Positions 1-7,172 are shown, numbered from the stretch's first letter. The stretch: 64,000 nucleotides of DNA from Amphibacillus jilinensis Y1 (GCF_000306965.1 NZ_JH976441.1:5188-69187); one strand, 5' to 3'. Program-made: numbers and translations. The notes: generated by a model not told the origin, from the sequence alone.

Positions 1-96
1 AGTGATAAACACCGTCCAACTAAGTAATACAGCCATGATATCAGGGTTTCCCAAAAACGCTTTAAAGGCATCAGCCATTAGACCGCCTATCTCCAT
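1..96 (-). CDS. Small membrane protein, 3' part cut by window edge
   Basis: The first 32 codons of a small minus-strand gene are visible; the rest lies beyond the window. It starts at ATG 96 behind GAGAGGGG. The peptide begins MEIGGLMADAFKAFLGNPD and then turns hydrophobic (IMAVLLSWTVF), like a short single-helix membrane protein. Its start overlaps the end of the 45-codon gene upstream by a few bases, so the two are probably translationally coupled. I do not recognise the family. Membrane components of a phage or conjugative element, such as a minor coat protein or holin, are possible, but nothing decides this. Confidence 0.55.
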   Translation of the reverse strand, partial: MEIGGLMADAFKAFLGNPDIMAVLLSWTVFIT

Positions 97-224
97 CTTT
101 TAGTACCCCTCTCAATAGCTGTAAATATTAATAGTGCAAGTGGAAAGGTTAATAATCCGGCTGAACCAACGACAATATAGACTAGAACTATTTCAAGTAT
201 CGTAAAGTCTACCATTTCAAACAT
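87..224 (-). CDS. 45-aa single-helix membrane protein
   Basis: A short gene starting at ATG 224 behind a near-perfect ribosome site (CTAGGAGGTAAAGTAA). The product has an acidic start (MFEMVDFTILEIV), one long hydrophobic helix at about residues 9-36, and a basic tail (ERGTKRWR), which predicts a cytoplasmic C-terminus. It lies between the 57-aa gene upstream and the partial gene downstream, with overlaps of only a few bases. The function is unknown. Tight packing and strong ribosome sites argue that it is real despite its length. Confidence 0.55.
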   Translation of the reverse strand: MFEMVDFTILEIVLVYIVVGSAGLLTFPLALLIFTAIERGTKRWR

Positions 225-229
225 TTACT

Positions 230-403
230 TTACCTCCTAGCCACTCTGCTAATCAGCATAAAGATTATAATCGTAAACAATACGCTTGTTACTAAAAGAT
301 CTCCTAGTGTAATTTCATGAATGATGTGGATCTCCCCATTATCTGTAACCATTCTCGTCATTTCCCTTGGATCAACTGGTACAACAACCGTTGCCTCATT
401 CAT
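230..403 (-). CDS. 57-aa membrane protein
   Basis: Starts at ATG 403 behind GGGGTGA and ends in TAA at 230-232, overlapping the ribosome site of the next gene. The N-terminal 35 residues are soluble and acidic (NEATVVVPVDPREM, then a DNGEIH stretch). One helix follows at about residues 38-52 (LVTSVLFTIIIFMLI), ending in the basic SRVARR. It is the first gene of a three-gene cluster of tiny membrane proteins at the left of the mobile element. I do not recognise it; a role in virion, secretion or conjugation membrane assembly is only a guess. Confidence 0.55.
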   Translation of the reverse strand: MNEATVVVPVDPREMTRMVTDNGEIHIIHEITLGDLLVTSVLFTIIIFMLISRVARR

Positions 404-610
404 CAAATCACCCCTGCACTTGCTTGATTAACTCTAGTGTAACGAGTCAAAAAACATTTGTGTATCCCAAAACCGAACGTATGTATGCCAAAACTATTCT
501 TTTTAATTTTCGTCTAACAAAGTTAAACTTACTCGTAAATCCATTAAAGGTATACTATTTTAGGTATATCAAGATTCATATGCAGTCAGTCATTTAAAAA
601 GCAAAAAAAA

Positions 611-656
611 GCCGTGCAGAATTAAATATATAAATTATATTTAAAAGCTGCACGGT
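611..656 (-). terminator. Rho-independent terminator
   Basis: GCCGTGCAG (611-619) pairs with CTGCACGGT (648-656). The AT-rich loop can itself pair further. Read on the minus strand, the stem is followed by a run of eight T, so it terminates the 217-aa gene that ends at 665. The tiny-gene cluster at 1-403 should therefore have its own promoter between 404 and 605. Confidence 0.75.
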
Positions 657-664
657 GTACATGT

Positions 665-1318
665 TTAATTTCCTAATTCTTCAATTCTATATTCAGTAAA
701 ATAATATAGTAATTTCTTATTGGTATCAAATTTAAGATTTGTATTCTTAAAAATATAGTCTAAGTATTTTTGGATATTCATCACTATAAAAGCAATTACA
801 AGTGCAAAAGAAATTAACATAATAAGATCAAAAAGTCTAAGTTCAGGTTTTACAAATATAAATTTAACAAATTCATTCCAAACTACAAAAAGTAATCCAC
901 CTAATAAAATTCTTGTCTGAGCATGTTTTTTTCGAATCTTATTTGCTTCTTTCTCAAAAATACTGTAAAGCTCATTAATTTGTTCAATTGTTAATTTTTT
1001 TTGTTTAATTAAACATCTAAATTGGTGATAGATTTCCTTTTTATCTTTGAATGAAAAAAAATAGGAATCATATATTTTTTTGTGCTTTCTTACGTGTAAG
1101 TGTATAATTAAAAGAATTAATAGGAAAAATAAAAAGCCTAAAAGTTCCAAATTAAATATAATAGCAAGAGCAAGTAACACGACAGACAATATAGAACTAC
1201 ACACATAAATTTGGTTATGTTTTCTTTGGAATTTCTTATAATTATCAAAATTCTCATGTTTTTTTACGTACCTCTTTATGAGATCAAGAAAAAGTTCCCT
1301 TACTTCATTTTCTAACAT
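665..1318 (-). CDS. Predicted four-helix membrane protein, unknown function
   Basis: The 217-residue product has a charged N-terminal stretch (residues 1-36), a hydrophobic pair at about 38-75, a charged cytoplasmic segment of about 65 residues rich in Lys, Glu and Gln, and a second hydrophobic pair at about 135-185, ending in a charged tail. This 2+2 helix arrangement with a central soluble loop does not match a family I can name. It has its own terminator and is AT-rich like the rest of the element. As mobile-element cargo it could be an accessory or superinfection-exclusion protein, but that is speculation. Confidence 0.6.
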   Translation of the reverse strand: MLENEVRELFLDLIKRYVKKHENFDNYKKFQRKHNQIYVCSSILSVVLLALAIIFNLELLGFLFFLLILLIIHLHVRKHKKIYDSYFFSFKDKKEIYHQFRCLIKQKKLTIEQINELYSIFEKEANKIRKKHAQTRILLGGLLFVVWNEFVKFIFVKPELRLFDLIMLISFALVIAFIVMNIQKYLDYIFKNTNLKFDTNKKLLYYFTEYRIEELGN

Positions 1319-1387
1319 ATCTTCACTCCAATCTTCTAGTTAACTTTATAATACAAAAAAAAGCGTATCTTTTCAAAAAACATGGTA

Positions 1388-1687
1388 TTAACCATTCAAA
1401 ACATTGTATATATTATATTGTGTAGTGAAAGAACGACCTGTAGGGTGTAAACCTGACTCTAATGTATTTATCCAACTGCTTAAATCTTTTTTTTTACAAC
1501 CCTCCTTCTTTAATTCTTCGGGAAATTCACTAAAATCTTTTTGCCACTTATACATTTGTCTTAATGCGTTATCTATCCTGCCAAATCTATACACCGTCAT
1601 TGAATTATTACAATAATTATCTCTAACTGCATATTTGCGCAAATATAAATATGTCTTCCCTTTTGCTTTTACACGCTCTAAATACAA
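1388..1687 (-). CDS. Hypothetical 99-aa protein of the mobile element
   Basis: A small basic protein that ends the replication-gene cluster, starting at 1687 just six bases after the stop of the TubC-N-like gene upstream, so probably co-transcribed with it. It begins YLERVKAKGKTYLYLRKYAVRDNY, a pattern seen at the start of some DNA-binding or transposase-like proteins, and carries a basic Cys-containing patch (EGCKKKDL) near the middle. No catalytic motif is visible. A role in replication of the element is suggested only by position. Confidence 0.55.
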   Translation of the reverse strand: MYLERVKAKGKTYLYLRKYAVRDNYCNNSMTVYRFGRIDNALRQMYKWQKDFSEFPEELKKEGCKKKDLSSWINTLESGLHPTGRSFTTQYNIYNVLNG

Positions 1688-1692
1688 TTAAA

Positions 1693-2106
1693 TCATCCCT
1701 TTCGTTTATTTAACCAATCGATAAAACCAACGGCATCTTCAAATGCTCGTTCAAAATTGCTGTTTTTACGGATTGTCTTGATCTTATAAGGTTTGTCACC
1801 ACCCTTAGGATAATTGGCTCTCCAGGCGGTGACTAAATCATTTGAATAACGTTCTATGAACAAATAAGATCCAAATCCATAGCGATACTCGTATAAATCA
1901 CCATGACCATATACATTAAACCCTTTTGATCTGGCTTGCTCATTTTGCTTATGTCTTGCTATTATTTTGTTCTTATACTTTGTTATCTGATTTTTTAACT
2001 CTTTTGTTATTTGATTTTTCTGGTATAATAGCTTTATCTTTTGATTGTTTAGCACAACAATCTGGATGTTTTGGTCATTTAAATGGTCTAAGAGTTTACT
2101 GATCAT
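1693..2106 (-). CDS. TubC-N-like domain protein next to primase
   Basis: The product has 137 residues. The first ~52 (LLDHLNDQNIQIVVLNNQKI ... ELKNQITKYKNKIIAR) match the pattern of the TubC N-terminal docking domain: a helix, a short hairpin with a hydrophobic-x-hydrophobic repeat, then a helix of the ITxELKxxIxxxKxxII type. The remaining part is rich in Tyr, Phe, Lys and Arg and ends in a helix (FEDAVGFIDWLNKR). The start is only two bases after the primase stop, so the two are coupled. TubC-like domains mediate protein docking. Here the likely partner is the primase-helicase, which is inference from position. Confidence 0.6.
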   Translation of the reverse strand: MISKLLDHLNDQNIQIVVLNNQKIKLLYQKNQITKELKNQITKYKNKIIARHKQNEQARSKGFNVYGHGDLYEYRYGFGSYLFIERYSNDLVTAWRANYPKGGDKPYKIKTIRKNSNFERAFEDAVGFIDWLNKRKG

Positions 2107-2107
2107 T

Positions 2108-4423
2108 TCAAATCTCCTCCTCGATCATTTCAGAGTTACTTTCAGTTACTTTAGTTACCTTAAGTGACTTATTTTCTTGTTTACTCTGATTTCCACTGTC
2201 TATAGGAAGGTTTGCTGATTTTGTGTAACTTTGGGTAACTGAGTAACTATTAGGTAACTCATTTTCAAATTCAGAAGATAAACCTAAACCAAAAAAGAAC
2301 GTTTTATTTCCAGTAGACTTCCTTTTTTGAAAACCTTTCATAGAAATACGGTTGTTAAATGCCCTTTTCTTTAATGGATATTCTCCGTTTTCCTCTGCCC
2401 AAGCAAGATACTTTTTATGTAGCTCCCCTACTTGAACCTTTGCTTCTGATCTAATGACACAACATTCATCTAAAAAGCTTGACAGTAGATCCATTTCCTC
2501 TTTATATTCATCCGTAGCGTTTTTAACATCCTCAGGCTCTTTTAATCCTTCCTGTTGCCATTTAAGACAACCCTCAATCGCCCAATTTAATATACCTGGT
2601 AATTCCTTTTGAAGTTTTTCTGGCAAGTGCTTATCTACTTCTTCTTTAGGTATTTTAAAATCAAAGGGAATTAACCGTATTCTTCTCCAAATCCCCTCAT
2701 CATCACCTTTTACAATCGGCTTGTGGTTTGTAGTAAAGAAGATTTTAAATTCTGGCATAAACTCAAAAAACTCTTTTCTTAAAAAACGTGCAGTAATTGG
2801 CTCTCCTCCTGTTAATTGTTTAATTAACGCTTCCGATAATTTTTGACCGTCCTCTGATTCCACAGCTGAAACGAATCTTGAACCATGTAATCTAGCAATA
2901 TCATTGTTAATGCCACCCTCGTTTATCTTATTGGTAAATGTATCTGCATTTGTCTGTTTGCTATAATCACCCAATAAGTCTTTAATTGTGTTAATTAGCG
3001 TACTTTTACCATTACGCCCTGTTCCCCACAGAAAGAAAGCCACTTGCTCACTTGTATCACCTGTCAACGCATAACCAACAGCTTTTTGAATAAATTCAAT
3101 GAGTTCTTTGTTAACTTCACCTTTATTATTTTTGAAAATACTATTTAAGAAATGAATCCAATTCGGGCATGTGGCTTCACGGTCATAATTAATATGTGTA
3201 TTTTTAGTCATTAAGTATTCTCTTCTGTGTTCAAGAAAGGAACCTGTCTTTAAGTCAACAACACCATTTAAACAATTTAATTTATAGGGATCTTTGTTCA
3301 GTTCATTTTGCGTCACAGGCAACATGGCTTGTGCGCGACTAATACTATTTAAAAAGACAGAACTTCGCTCACTTGATTGTGCCCATTGGTATATTTTTTT
3401 ACGTTGATCAGTACCTTCTTCTTTGGCTATTTCACTATACATTTCTCGAAATGTTTTAATAGCGATACGCTCTATTTTTCGCTTTCTATCCTCAATCCAA
3501 GTCGCTCCATCCCAAAGCAACCATTCTTCAAATTCAATGCAATAACGTAAATTATAGCCATTTCGGTACACTAGTCTTTCAGCATTTCCCATTTCGGTCA
3601 TATTAAAAGTGGGTTTAGTCTCTTCTTCTTCATCTATCAAACTATAGTTCGTTCCACTTGCTTCATGTTGAAAAGCACTCGTTAACGTAGCTTGAAATTC
3701 TCGATCATCAATTGATGGTATAAAAAAGAATCGATTTAAGAAACGAACAATATATAATACATCCTTCTGTGAATACCCAAATTCAATTAGTCTACAACAG
3801 TGACTGTATAATGTGTTATTTCTTCCGCCTTCATAAACAGGCACTTCAAAAGGTCTTGACTTTCCTTCTATCTTTTTTAGCCTTTCAAAAAAAATTGGCA
3901 TAAGATCAAGTTCTGAATCACATATATGAACCCATTCACGACCTTCTGTGTTCTGACTGGGCATAACAACTTGTCCACGTCCTGCAAGACGATAATCTCC
4001 AACAAAACCACCTGCCATTAAAACTTTGGCATCTTGCCCTGTTATTTTGCCAGTCGATTTAAAGAAAAACTGATAGCCTCTAACTGTTCTGATCGCATGA
4101 AATTTAAATTCAGCAGTTAACAAAGCTTGAAAAATGGCTTCTCCTTCCTGCATCTCGTCAATGTCAATTACATCGTAGCCATCTGGAATGACTAATCCTG
4201 TCCAACCTTTTTGATTAAGCCAAGCTATTTCTTGCTTTTGATCTAAACCAGGTTCATTTAGATCCTGCCACCTCTTCATAAATGGACGTTTGGCAACACT
4301 ATAGTCATGTTCTTTATTAATATTGGAATAACCAATTAATTTGATAATTTTTAAAGGTTTATTTGCTGAGGGAAACAACCTTGTTAGATCGATAGGCTCA
4401 GTTTCTAATAGTGCTAAATTCAT
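2108..4423 (-). CDS. PrimPol/D5-family primase-helicase
   Basis: A large replication protein of about 771 residues. The N-terminal ~170 residues look like a bifunctional primase-polymerase domain, with an acidic DID motif at about 87-89 (YDVIDIDEM). A linker and the D5-type region follow, then an SF3-like ATPase with Walker A GTGRNGKST near residue 465. The C-terminus resembles a winged helix and is followed by a polar tail. A start at GTG 4447 is possible, but AGGAAGGAG lies inside that extension and sits correctly for ATG 4423, which I chose. Such proteins start replication of phages, satellites and plasmids. It is the replication core of the element. Confidence 0.88.
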   Translation of the reverse strand: MNLALLETEPIDLTRLFPSANKPLKIIKLIGYSNINKEHDYSVAKRPFMKRWQDLNEPGLDQKQEIAWLNQKGWTGLVIPDGYDVIDIDEMQEGEAIFQALLTAEFKFHAIRTVRGYQFFFKSTGKITGQDAKVLMAGGFVGDYRLAGRGQVVMPSQNTEGREWVHICDSELDLMPIFFERLKKIEGKSRPFEVPVYEGGRNNTLYSHCCRLIEFGYSQKDVLYIVRFLNRFFFIPSIDDREFQATLTSAFQHEASGTNYSLIDEEEETKPTFNMTEMGNAERLVYRNGYNLRYCIEFEEWLLWDGATWIEDRKRKIERIAIKTFREMYSEIAKEEGTDQRKKIYQWAQSSERSSVFLNSISRAQAMLPVTQNELNKDPYKLNCLNGVVDLKTGSFLEHRREYLMTKNTHINYDREATCPNWIHFLNSIFKNNKGEVNKELIEFIQKAVGYALTGDTSEQVAFFLWGTGRNGKSTLINTIKDLLGDYSKQTNADTFTNKINEGGINNDIARLHGSRFVSAVESEDGQKLSEALIKQLTGGEPITARFLRKEFFEFMPEFKIFFTTNHKPIVKGDDEGIWRRIRLIPFDFKIPKEEVDKHLPEKLQKELPGILNWAIEGCLKWQQEGLKEPEDVKNATDEYKEEMDLLSSFLDECCVIRSEAKVQVGELHKKYLAWAEENGEYPLKKRAFNNRISMKGFQKRKSTGNKTFFFGLGLSSEFENELPNSYSVTQSYTKSANLPIDSGNQSKQENKSLKVTKVTESNSEMIEEEI

Positions 4424-4487
4424 AGAGTTGCTCCTTCCTGATAACACTTGAAAAATAAAATAATCATGATAAAGTAAATTTGTAAGT

Positions 4488-4646
4488 TTATTTATGCAGT
4501 AAGTGTTGGCGCACTTGCTGTTTTTTTATACGGTTAACTTGTCCTGCTTTTGTATAAAAAGAGCTTGCATAATCAATTAGTAATCCTTTTGCTCTTAGCG
4601 ACTTTATAACAGTGGCTAAAACTTTTTGCTTCTCTATCTTTTCCAT
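4488..4646 (-). CDS. Small basic protein (52 aa) upstream of primase
   Basis: This gene starts at ATG 4646 behind GAAAGG. The 52-residue product begins MEKIEKQKVLATVIKSLRAKGLL and ends in a basic stretch (NRIKKQQVRQHLLHK). It looks like a small helical protein and lies directly upstream of the primase. I do not recognise it. The ribosome site, spacing and consistent strand support it as a real gene. Confidence 0.5.
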   Translation of the reverse strand: MEKIEKQKVLATVIKSLRAKGLLIDYASSFYTKAGQVNRIKKQQVRQHLLHK

Positions 4647-4675
4647 CTAACCAACCTTTCAATAAAATGGTACAA

Positions 4676-4816
4676 TTAGGATACAATAAGTTCCTTTTTC
4701 TCTTCTTTAAAATATGGTTCTACAGCCTTATTAAAGGCTTCTTCCTTTGGTATAGTCCCATACGTTTTTGTACCAATGTAAATGACTGATTTCCGTTTTT
4801 TCTTTTTTTCTGGCAT
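4676..4816 (-). CDS. Small lysine-rich protein (46 aa)
   Basis: Starts at ATG 4816 behind an excellent ribosome site (AAAGGAGGGATTAC). The 46-residue product opens with a Lys/Arg run (PEKKKKRKS), then YIGTKTYGTIPKEEAFNKAVE and an acidic-basic tail. Short proteins of this form are common early in phage replication modules. Its function is unknown. Confidence 0.5.
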   Translation of the reverse strand: MPEKKKKRKSVIYIGTKTYGTIPKEEAFNKAVEPYFKEEKKELIVS

Positions 4817-4861
4817 GTAATCCCTCCTTTGTTTCTAACTTATGCAGTACAGTGAGAAGGA

Positions 4862-5212
4862 CTAACCATATTTTTCAGTTGAGTAATAAGCAGCCCTGAA
4901 CATCTTAATATGCTCAGCTAATTGCTCAATGTCATAATTGATTAGGAAATGTTTTTCTTCAAGCCGATAACCTTGCTGTCGATCAGATTGAAAAGCGAAA
5001 TGAAAGGTGCATGCTAATGTAACAATGGACACCCCAATGACATCACTAACAGCTCGTTCTGTTTTGGAAACGATATATCCAGTAAATGGACTTAAGCTGT
5101 ATGAATGATCTTCCTTTACTTGACTAACGATTTCAGCAATTTCACTTGTTGTTAGTTGAGCAATTCTTGTTAAATCAAAGGTTGTACCTTTGTAGATAGT
5201 TTTATTTGACAT
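4862..5212 (-). CDS. Hypothetical 116-aa early protein
   Basis: A soluble protein in the left-going transcript between the Cro-like gene and the small replication genes. It opens MSNKTIYKGTTFDLTRIAQL, has a helix rich in small and charged residues (TTSEIAEIVSQVKED), and ends with a helical region (EQLAEHIKMFRAAYYSTEKYG). No known motif is visible. The gap to the upstream gene is 11 bases, so it is probably co-transcribed from the left-going promoter at 5488-5516. Confidence 0.55.
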   Translation of the reverse strand: MSNKTIYKGTTFDLTRIAQLTTSEIAEIVSQVKEDHSYSLSPFTGYIVSKTERAVSDVIGVSIVTLACTFHFAFQSDRQQGYRLEEKHFLINYDIEQLAEHIKMFRAAYYSTEKYG

Positions 5213-5223
5213 AGTTTCACCCC

Positions 5224-5445
5224 TTATATTGTTTTCGCCAACAGAAACGATTCGTTTCTGTTTTGATTAAAAAAAAGATCTTCAATACTGTGTCCATAAA
5301 GATCAGCAATTTTTTTAGCAAGAAGTAAAGAAGGTGTGCGATCCCCTCGCTCAATTGCCCCTAACATCTGCGGGGTTATTTTTAACTGTTCAGCTATATG
5401 TGGACGCGATTCTTTACCTCTTGCTTCAATTAATAATTGTCTCAA
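5224..5445 (-). CDS. Cro-like XRE-family DNA-binding protein
   Basis: A short helix-turn-helix protein. The recognition motif is at about residues 15-55 (HIAEQLKITPQMLGAIERGDRTPSLLLAKKIADLYGHSIEDLF), the standard XRE layout. A TTG at 5460 is possible, but GGAGGTGA lies inside that extension and fits TTG 5445 with six bases of spacing, giving 73 residues. It is the first gene of the left-going transcript, opposite the repressor at 5596, as Cro is to CI in temperate phages. One operator-like repeat (5243-5259) lies inside its own 3' end. Confidence 0.8.
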   Translation of the reverse strand: MRQLLIEARGKESRPHIAEQLKITPQMLGAIERGDRTPSLLLAKKIADLYGHSIEDLFFNQNRNESFLLAKTI

Positions 5446-5459
5446 ATTCTTCACCTCCA

Positions 5460-5568
5460 ACGAAACAATTTGTGTCTTACAAACTTAAATATACAGAAAC
5501 ATTTCGTTTCTGTCAATGATTTTAAGAAACTTTTCGTGTCTTTTATAGAATAGAAACTATATGTTTCT
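5460..5568. promoter_or_regulatory. Operator array of the lysogeny-type switch
   Basis: Four inverted repeats of the form AGAAAC-N5-GTTTCT lie between the divergent genes: 5461-5477 (imperfect), 5495-5511 (perfect), 5525-5541 (one mismatch) and 5552-5568 (perfect). Their centres are 34, 30 and 27 bases apart. A fifth perfect copy is at 5243-5259, inside the Cro-like gene. Every copy has a five-base spacer. This is the expected layout of binding sites for the two XRE proteins on either side. Confidence 0.8.
5488..5516 (-). promoter_or_regulatory. Left-going early promoter
   Basis: On the minus strand the -35 is TTGACA (5511-5516) and the -10 is TATATT (5488-5493), with a 17-base spacer. The perfect operator at 5495-5511 fills the spacer, so a bound repressor would block RNA polymerase. 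It drives the Cro-like gene and the replication genes. Confidence 0.75.
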
Positions 5569-5595
5569 TATAATAAGTGGAAAGGAGTGTTGTAC

Positions 5596-5922
5596 ATGCT
5601 TAAAGATAGATTGGTTTCCCTTAGAAAGGAAAAAGGTTTAAGTCAGTATGAAGTGGCTGACCGTCTTGGCTTTTCAAGAGGAAAGCTGGCAAATTACGAG
5701 CAAGGAACACGACAACCAGATTACGATACCTTAAATAAAATTGCTGAATTTTATGGTGTATCAGCTGATTATCTTCTTGGCAGAACGGAAAAGAAACAAT
5801 TTGAAGAAGATGAAAATTTATTCTTCTTTGATATGGAAGGACTCAATGAGGATGAGATCGCAGACATAAAAGAACACATTGAGTATGTTAAATGGAAGTC
5901 TAAGCAAGGGAAGGAAGAATAA
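5596..5922 (+). CDS. XRE-family phage repressor (CI/ImmR-like)
   Basis: A transcriptional repressor of about 108 residues. The helix-turn-helix is at about residues 3-58 (LKDRLVSLRKEKGLSQYEVADRLGFSRGKLANYEQGTRQPDYDTLNKIAEFYGVSADYLLG). An acidic C-terminal helix follows (GLNEDEIADIKEHIEYVKWK). There is no LexA-type self-cleavage domain. Together with the metalloprotease at 6669 this matches the ImmR/ImmA type of control, in which the protease removes the repressor. The start is ATG 5596 behind AAAGGAG; the upstream GTG 5587 overlaps that site. A -10 (TATAAT, 5569-5574) abuts the last operator, which suggests autoregulation. Confidence 0.85.
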   Translation: MLKDRLVSLRKEKGLSQYEVADRLGFSRGKLANYEQGTRQPDYDTLNKIAEFYGVSADYLLGRTEKKQFEEDENLFFFDMEGLNEDEIADIKEHIEYVKWKSKQGKEE

Positions 5923-5923
5923 T

Positions 5924-6592
5924 TTGAATAGAACGCAAGCAAAAGGATTTATTGAATTGTTAAGAATTTCGATCATGTTCGCTGGTGTATTTTTTTACTT
6001 TACGCAAGGATTAAGCTTCTACTTCCTTATAGCAGTTTTAATCGCACCAAACATCTTAGCACAAATTCTTATTGCAATATTACCAAAGAATAAGAAAACA
6101 AAACGAAAAACAACATCAAAAAAAGCTATTAAAAAGAAGCCTTCTGCTACTAAAAACAAAGTGCCTACAACAAGACTTCTTCCAGACAAGCAAATATTAA
6201 AGATGCCATTAGAGAAAATGTCTGGTCATGAATTTGAACGCCTGTGCTTTTTATATTACAAAGCTAAGGGTTACAAGCCTAAAGAAACTGGAAAAGGTGC
6301 TGATGGCGGTGTCGATCTACTCATATATCAAAGACAGCATAAAACATATGAAGCTGTACAAATTAAGCATTATCTTAACTCTGGAAACCAAATTACCGTG
6401 AAAGAAATTCGGGAGCTAAACTCTGCTAAACTCAATCATGACTGTGTAATTGCACGGTTTATTACAACAACTACATACACTAAAGATGCTATGTTGCAAG
6501 CCGACAAATATAAAATTGAAACACATGGTATTGAGTGGGTTAGAAGCAAAGTAGACACCTGGAGAAAAGAACAAGCAAAGAAGATTAGCTAA
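5924..6592 (+). CDS. Membrane-anchored Mrr-like restriction endonuclease
   Basis: About 222 residues. There are two hydrophobic segments at about 12-29 and 31-54, a Lys-rich linker at about 55-80, then an Mrr-type nuclease domain at about 93-215. The domain shows KMSGHEFERL, GKGADGGVDLLI (catalytic Asp near 131) and VQIKHY (the Gln-x-Lys of the PD-(D/E)xK core near 146-148). The start is probably TTG 5924 behind AAGGAAG, two bases after the repressor stop, so the pair is co-translated. Mrr family members cut modified DNA. Here the domain could defend the lysogen against other phages, or act on repressor control. The position between repressor and protease is unusual. Confidence 0.8.
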   Translation: MNRTQAKGFIELLRISIMFAGVFFYFTQGLSFYFLIAVLIAPNILAQILIAILPKNKKTKRKTTSKKAIKKKPSATKNKVPTTRLLPDKQILKMPLEKMSGHEFERLCFLYYKAKGYKPKETGKGADGGVDLLIYQRQHKTYEAVQIKHYLNSGNQITVKEIRELNSAKLNHDCVIARFITTTTYTKDAMLQADKYKIETHGIEWVRSKVDTWRKEQAKKIS

Positions 6593-6617
6593 TATCTTTG
6601 AAAGATATTAGCTTTTT
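6587..6617 (+). terminator. Terminator after the Mrr-like gene
   Basis: AGCTAATATCTTT pairs with AAAGATATTAGCT across a very short loop and is followed by TTTTAG. It overlaps the nuclease stop codon and separates the repressor-nuclease transcript from the protease promoter. Confidence 0.75.
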
Positions 6618-6621
6618 AGTA

Positions 6622-6650
6622 TTGAAAATGAGAACGTTTGTTCTTATAAT
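6622..6650 (+). promoter_or_regulatory. Promoter of the ImmA-like gene with LexA-like (SOS) box
   Basis: The -35 is TTGAAA (6622-6627) and the -10 is TATAAT (6645-6650), 17 bases apart. Within the spacer, touching the -10, is AGAACGTTTGTTCT (6631-6644), an inverted repeat whose core GAAC-N4-GTTC equals the core of the Bacillus LexA box (CGAAC-N4-GTTCG). LexA bound here would occlude the promoter, so DNA damage should induce the protease. Function is inferred from the sequence match. Confidence 0.7.
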
Positions 6651-6668
6651 GGTCGTGGGGTGATAATT

Positions 6669-7172
6669 TTGTACCAGAACTATAGACCTTTTGATGCAGA
6701 AATTTATATTATGAATCTATATAAGAGTATTGGAATTAATGAGCCGTACCAAATCAAGGAAACAAGGATCGCATATGAATTAAACGTAAATCTAACGTAT
6801 ACAAAAAGTCGATCATACAGTTATGAGCGTAGAGGTTACAAGGCAATAAATATATTTAATGGAATATCCGCTCCCCAACAAAGGGAACGGTTTTTCCACG
6901 AACTTGGTCATATTCTAAGGCATCGTGGTTCTCAAGTAAAAATGCCAAAAGCATTTTTAGAATGGCAAGAATTTGATAGTACAAGATTTAGCAGATATGC
7001 TTGTCTCCCACATTTTATGCTTATGAAGTATGATCTTAATTCTAAATATATTATCAATCAATTATCACAGGATTTTAAAGTGCCTACTAATTTGTGTTTT
7101 AATCGTCTCAACCAAATCCAAAATAATAGCGTGGAAAACGTTCTATTATCTGGGAGGACTATTAGATTTTAA
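6669..7172 (+). CDS. ImmA/IrrE-family metalloprotease
   Basis: A zinc peptidase of about 167 residues. The zinc motif HELGHILRH (HExxH) lies near residue 77, within FFHELGHILRHRG, with a downstream helical region typical of the family. ImmA-type proteins cleave the cognate repressor of ICEs and phages. The start is probably TTG 6669 behind GGGGTG; GTG 6660 lies inside that ribosome site. The gene has its own promoter with a LexA-like box. Its 3' end overlaps by 27 bases the 3' end of the convergent gene at 7146. The likely target is the repressor at 5596, which is inference. Confidence 0.85.
   Translation: MYQNYRPFDAEIYIMNLYKSIGINEPYQIKETRIAYELNVNLTYTKSRSYSYERRGYKAINIFNGISAPQQRERFFHELGHILRHRGSQVKMPKAFLEWQEFDSTRFSRYACLPHFMLMKYDLNSKYIINQLSQDFKVPTNLCFNRLNQIQNNSVENVLLSGRTIRF

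Noticed and set aside
367-597. 76-codon plus-strand frame near the left edge
   Set aside because: No ribosome site, low-complexity product and overlap with the well-supported minus-strand 57-codon gene.
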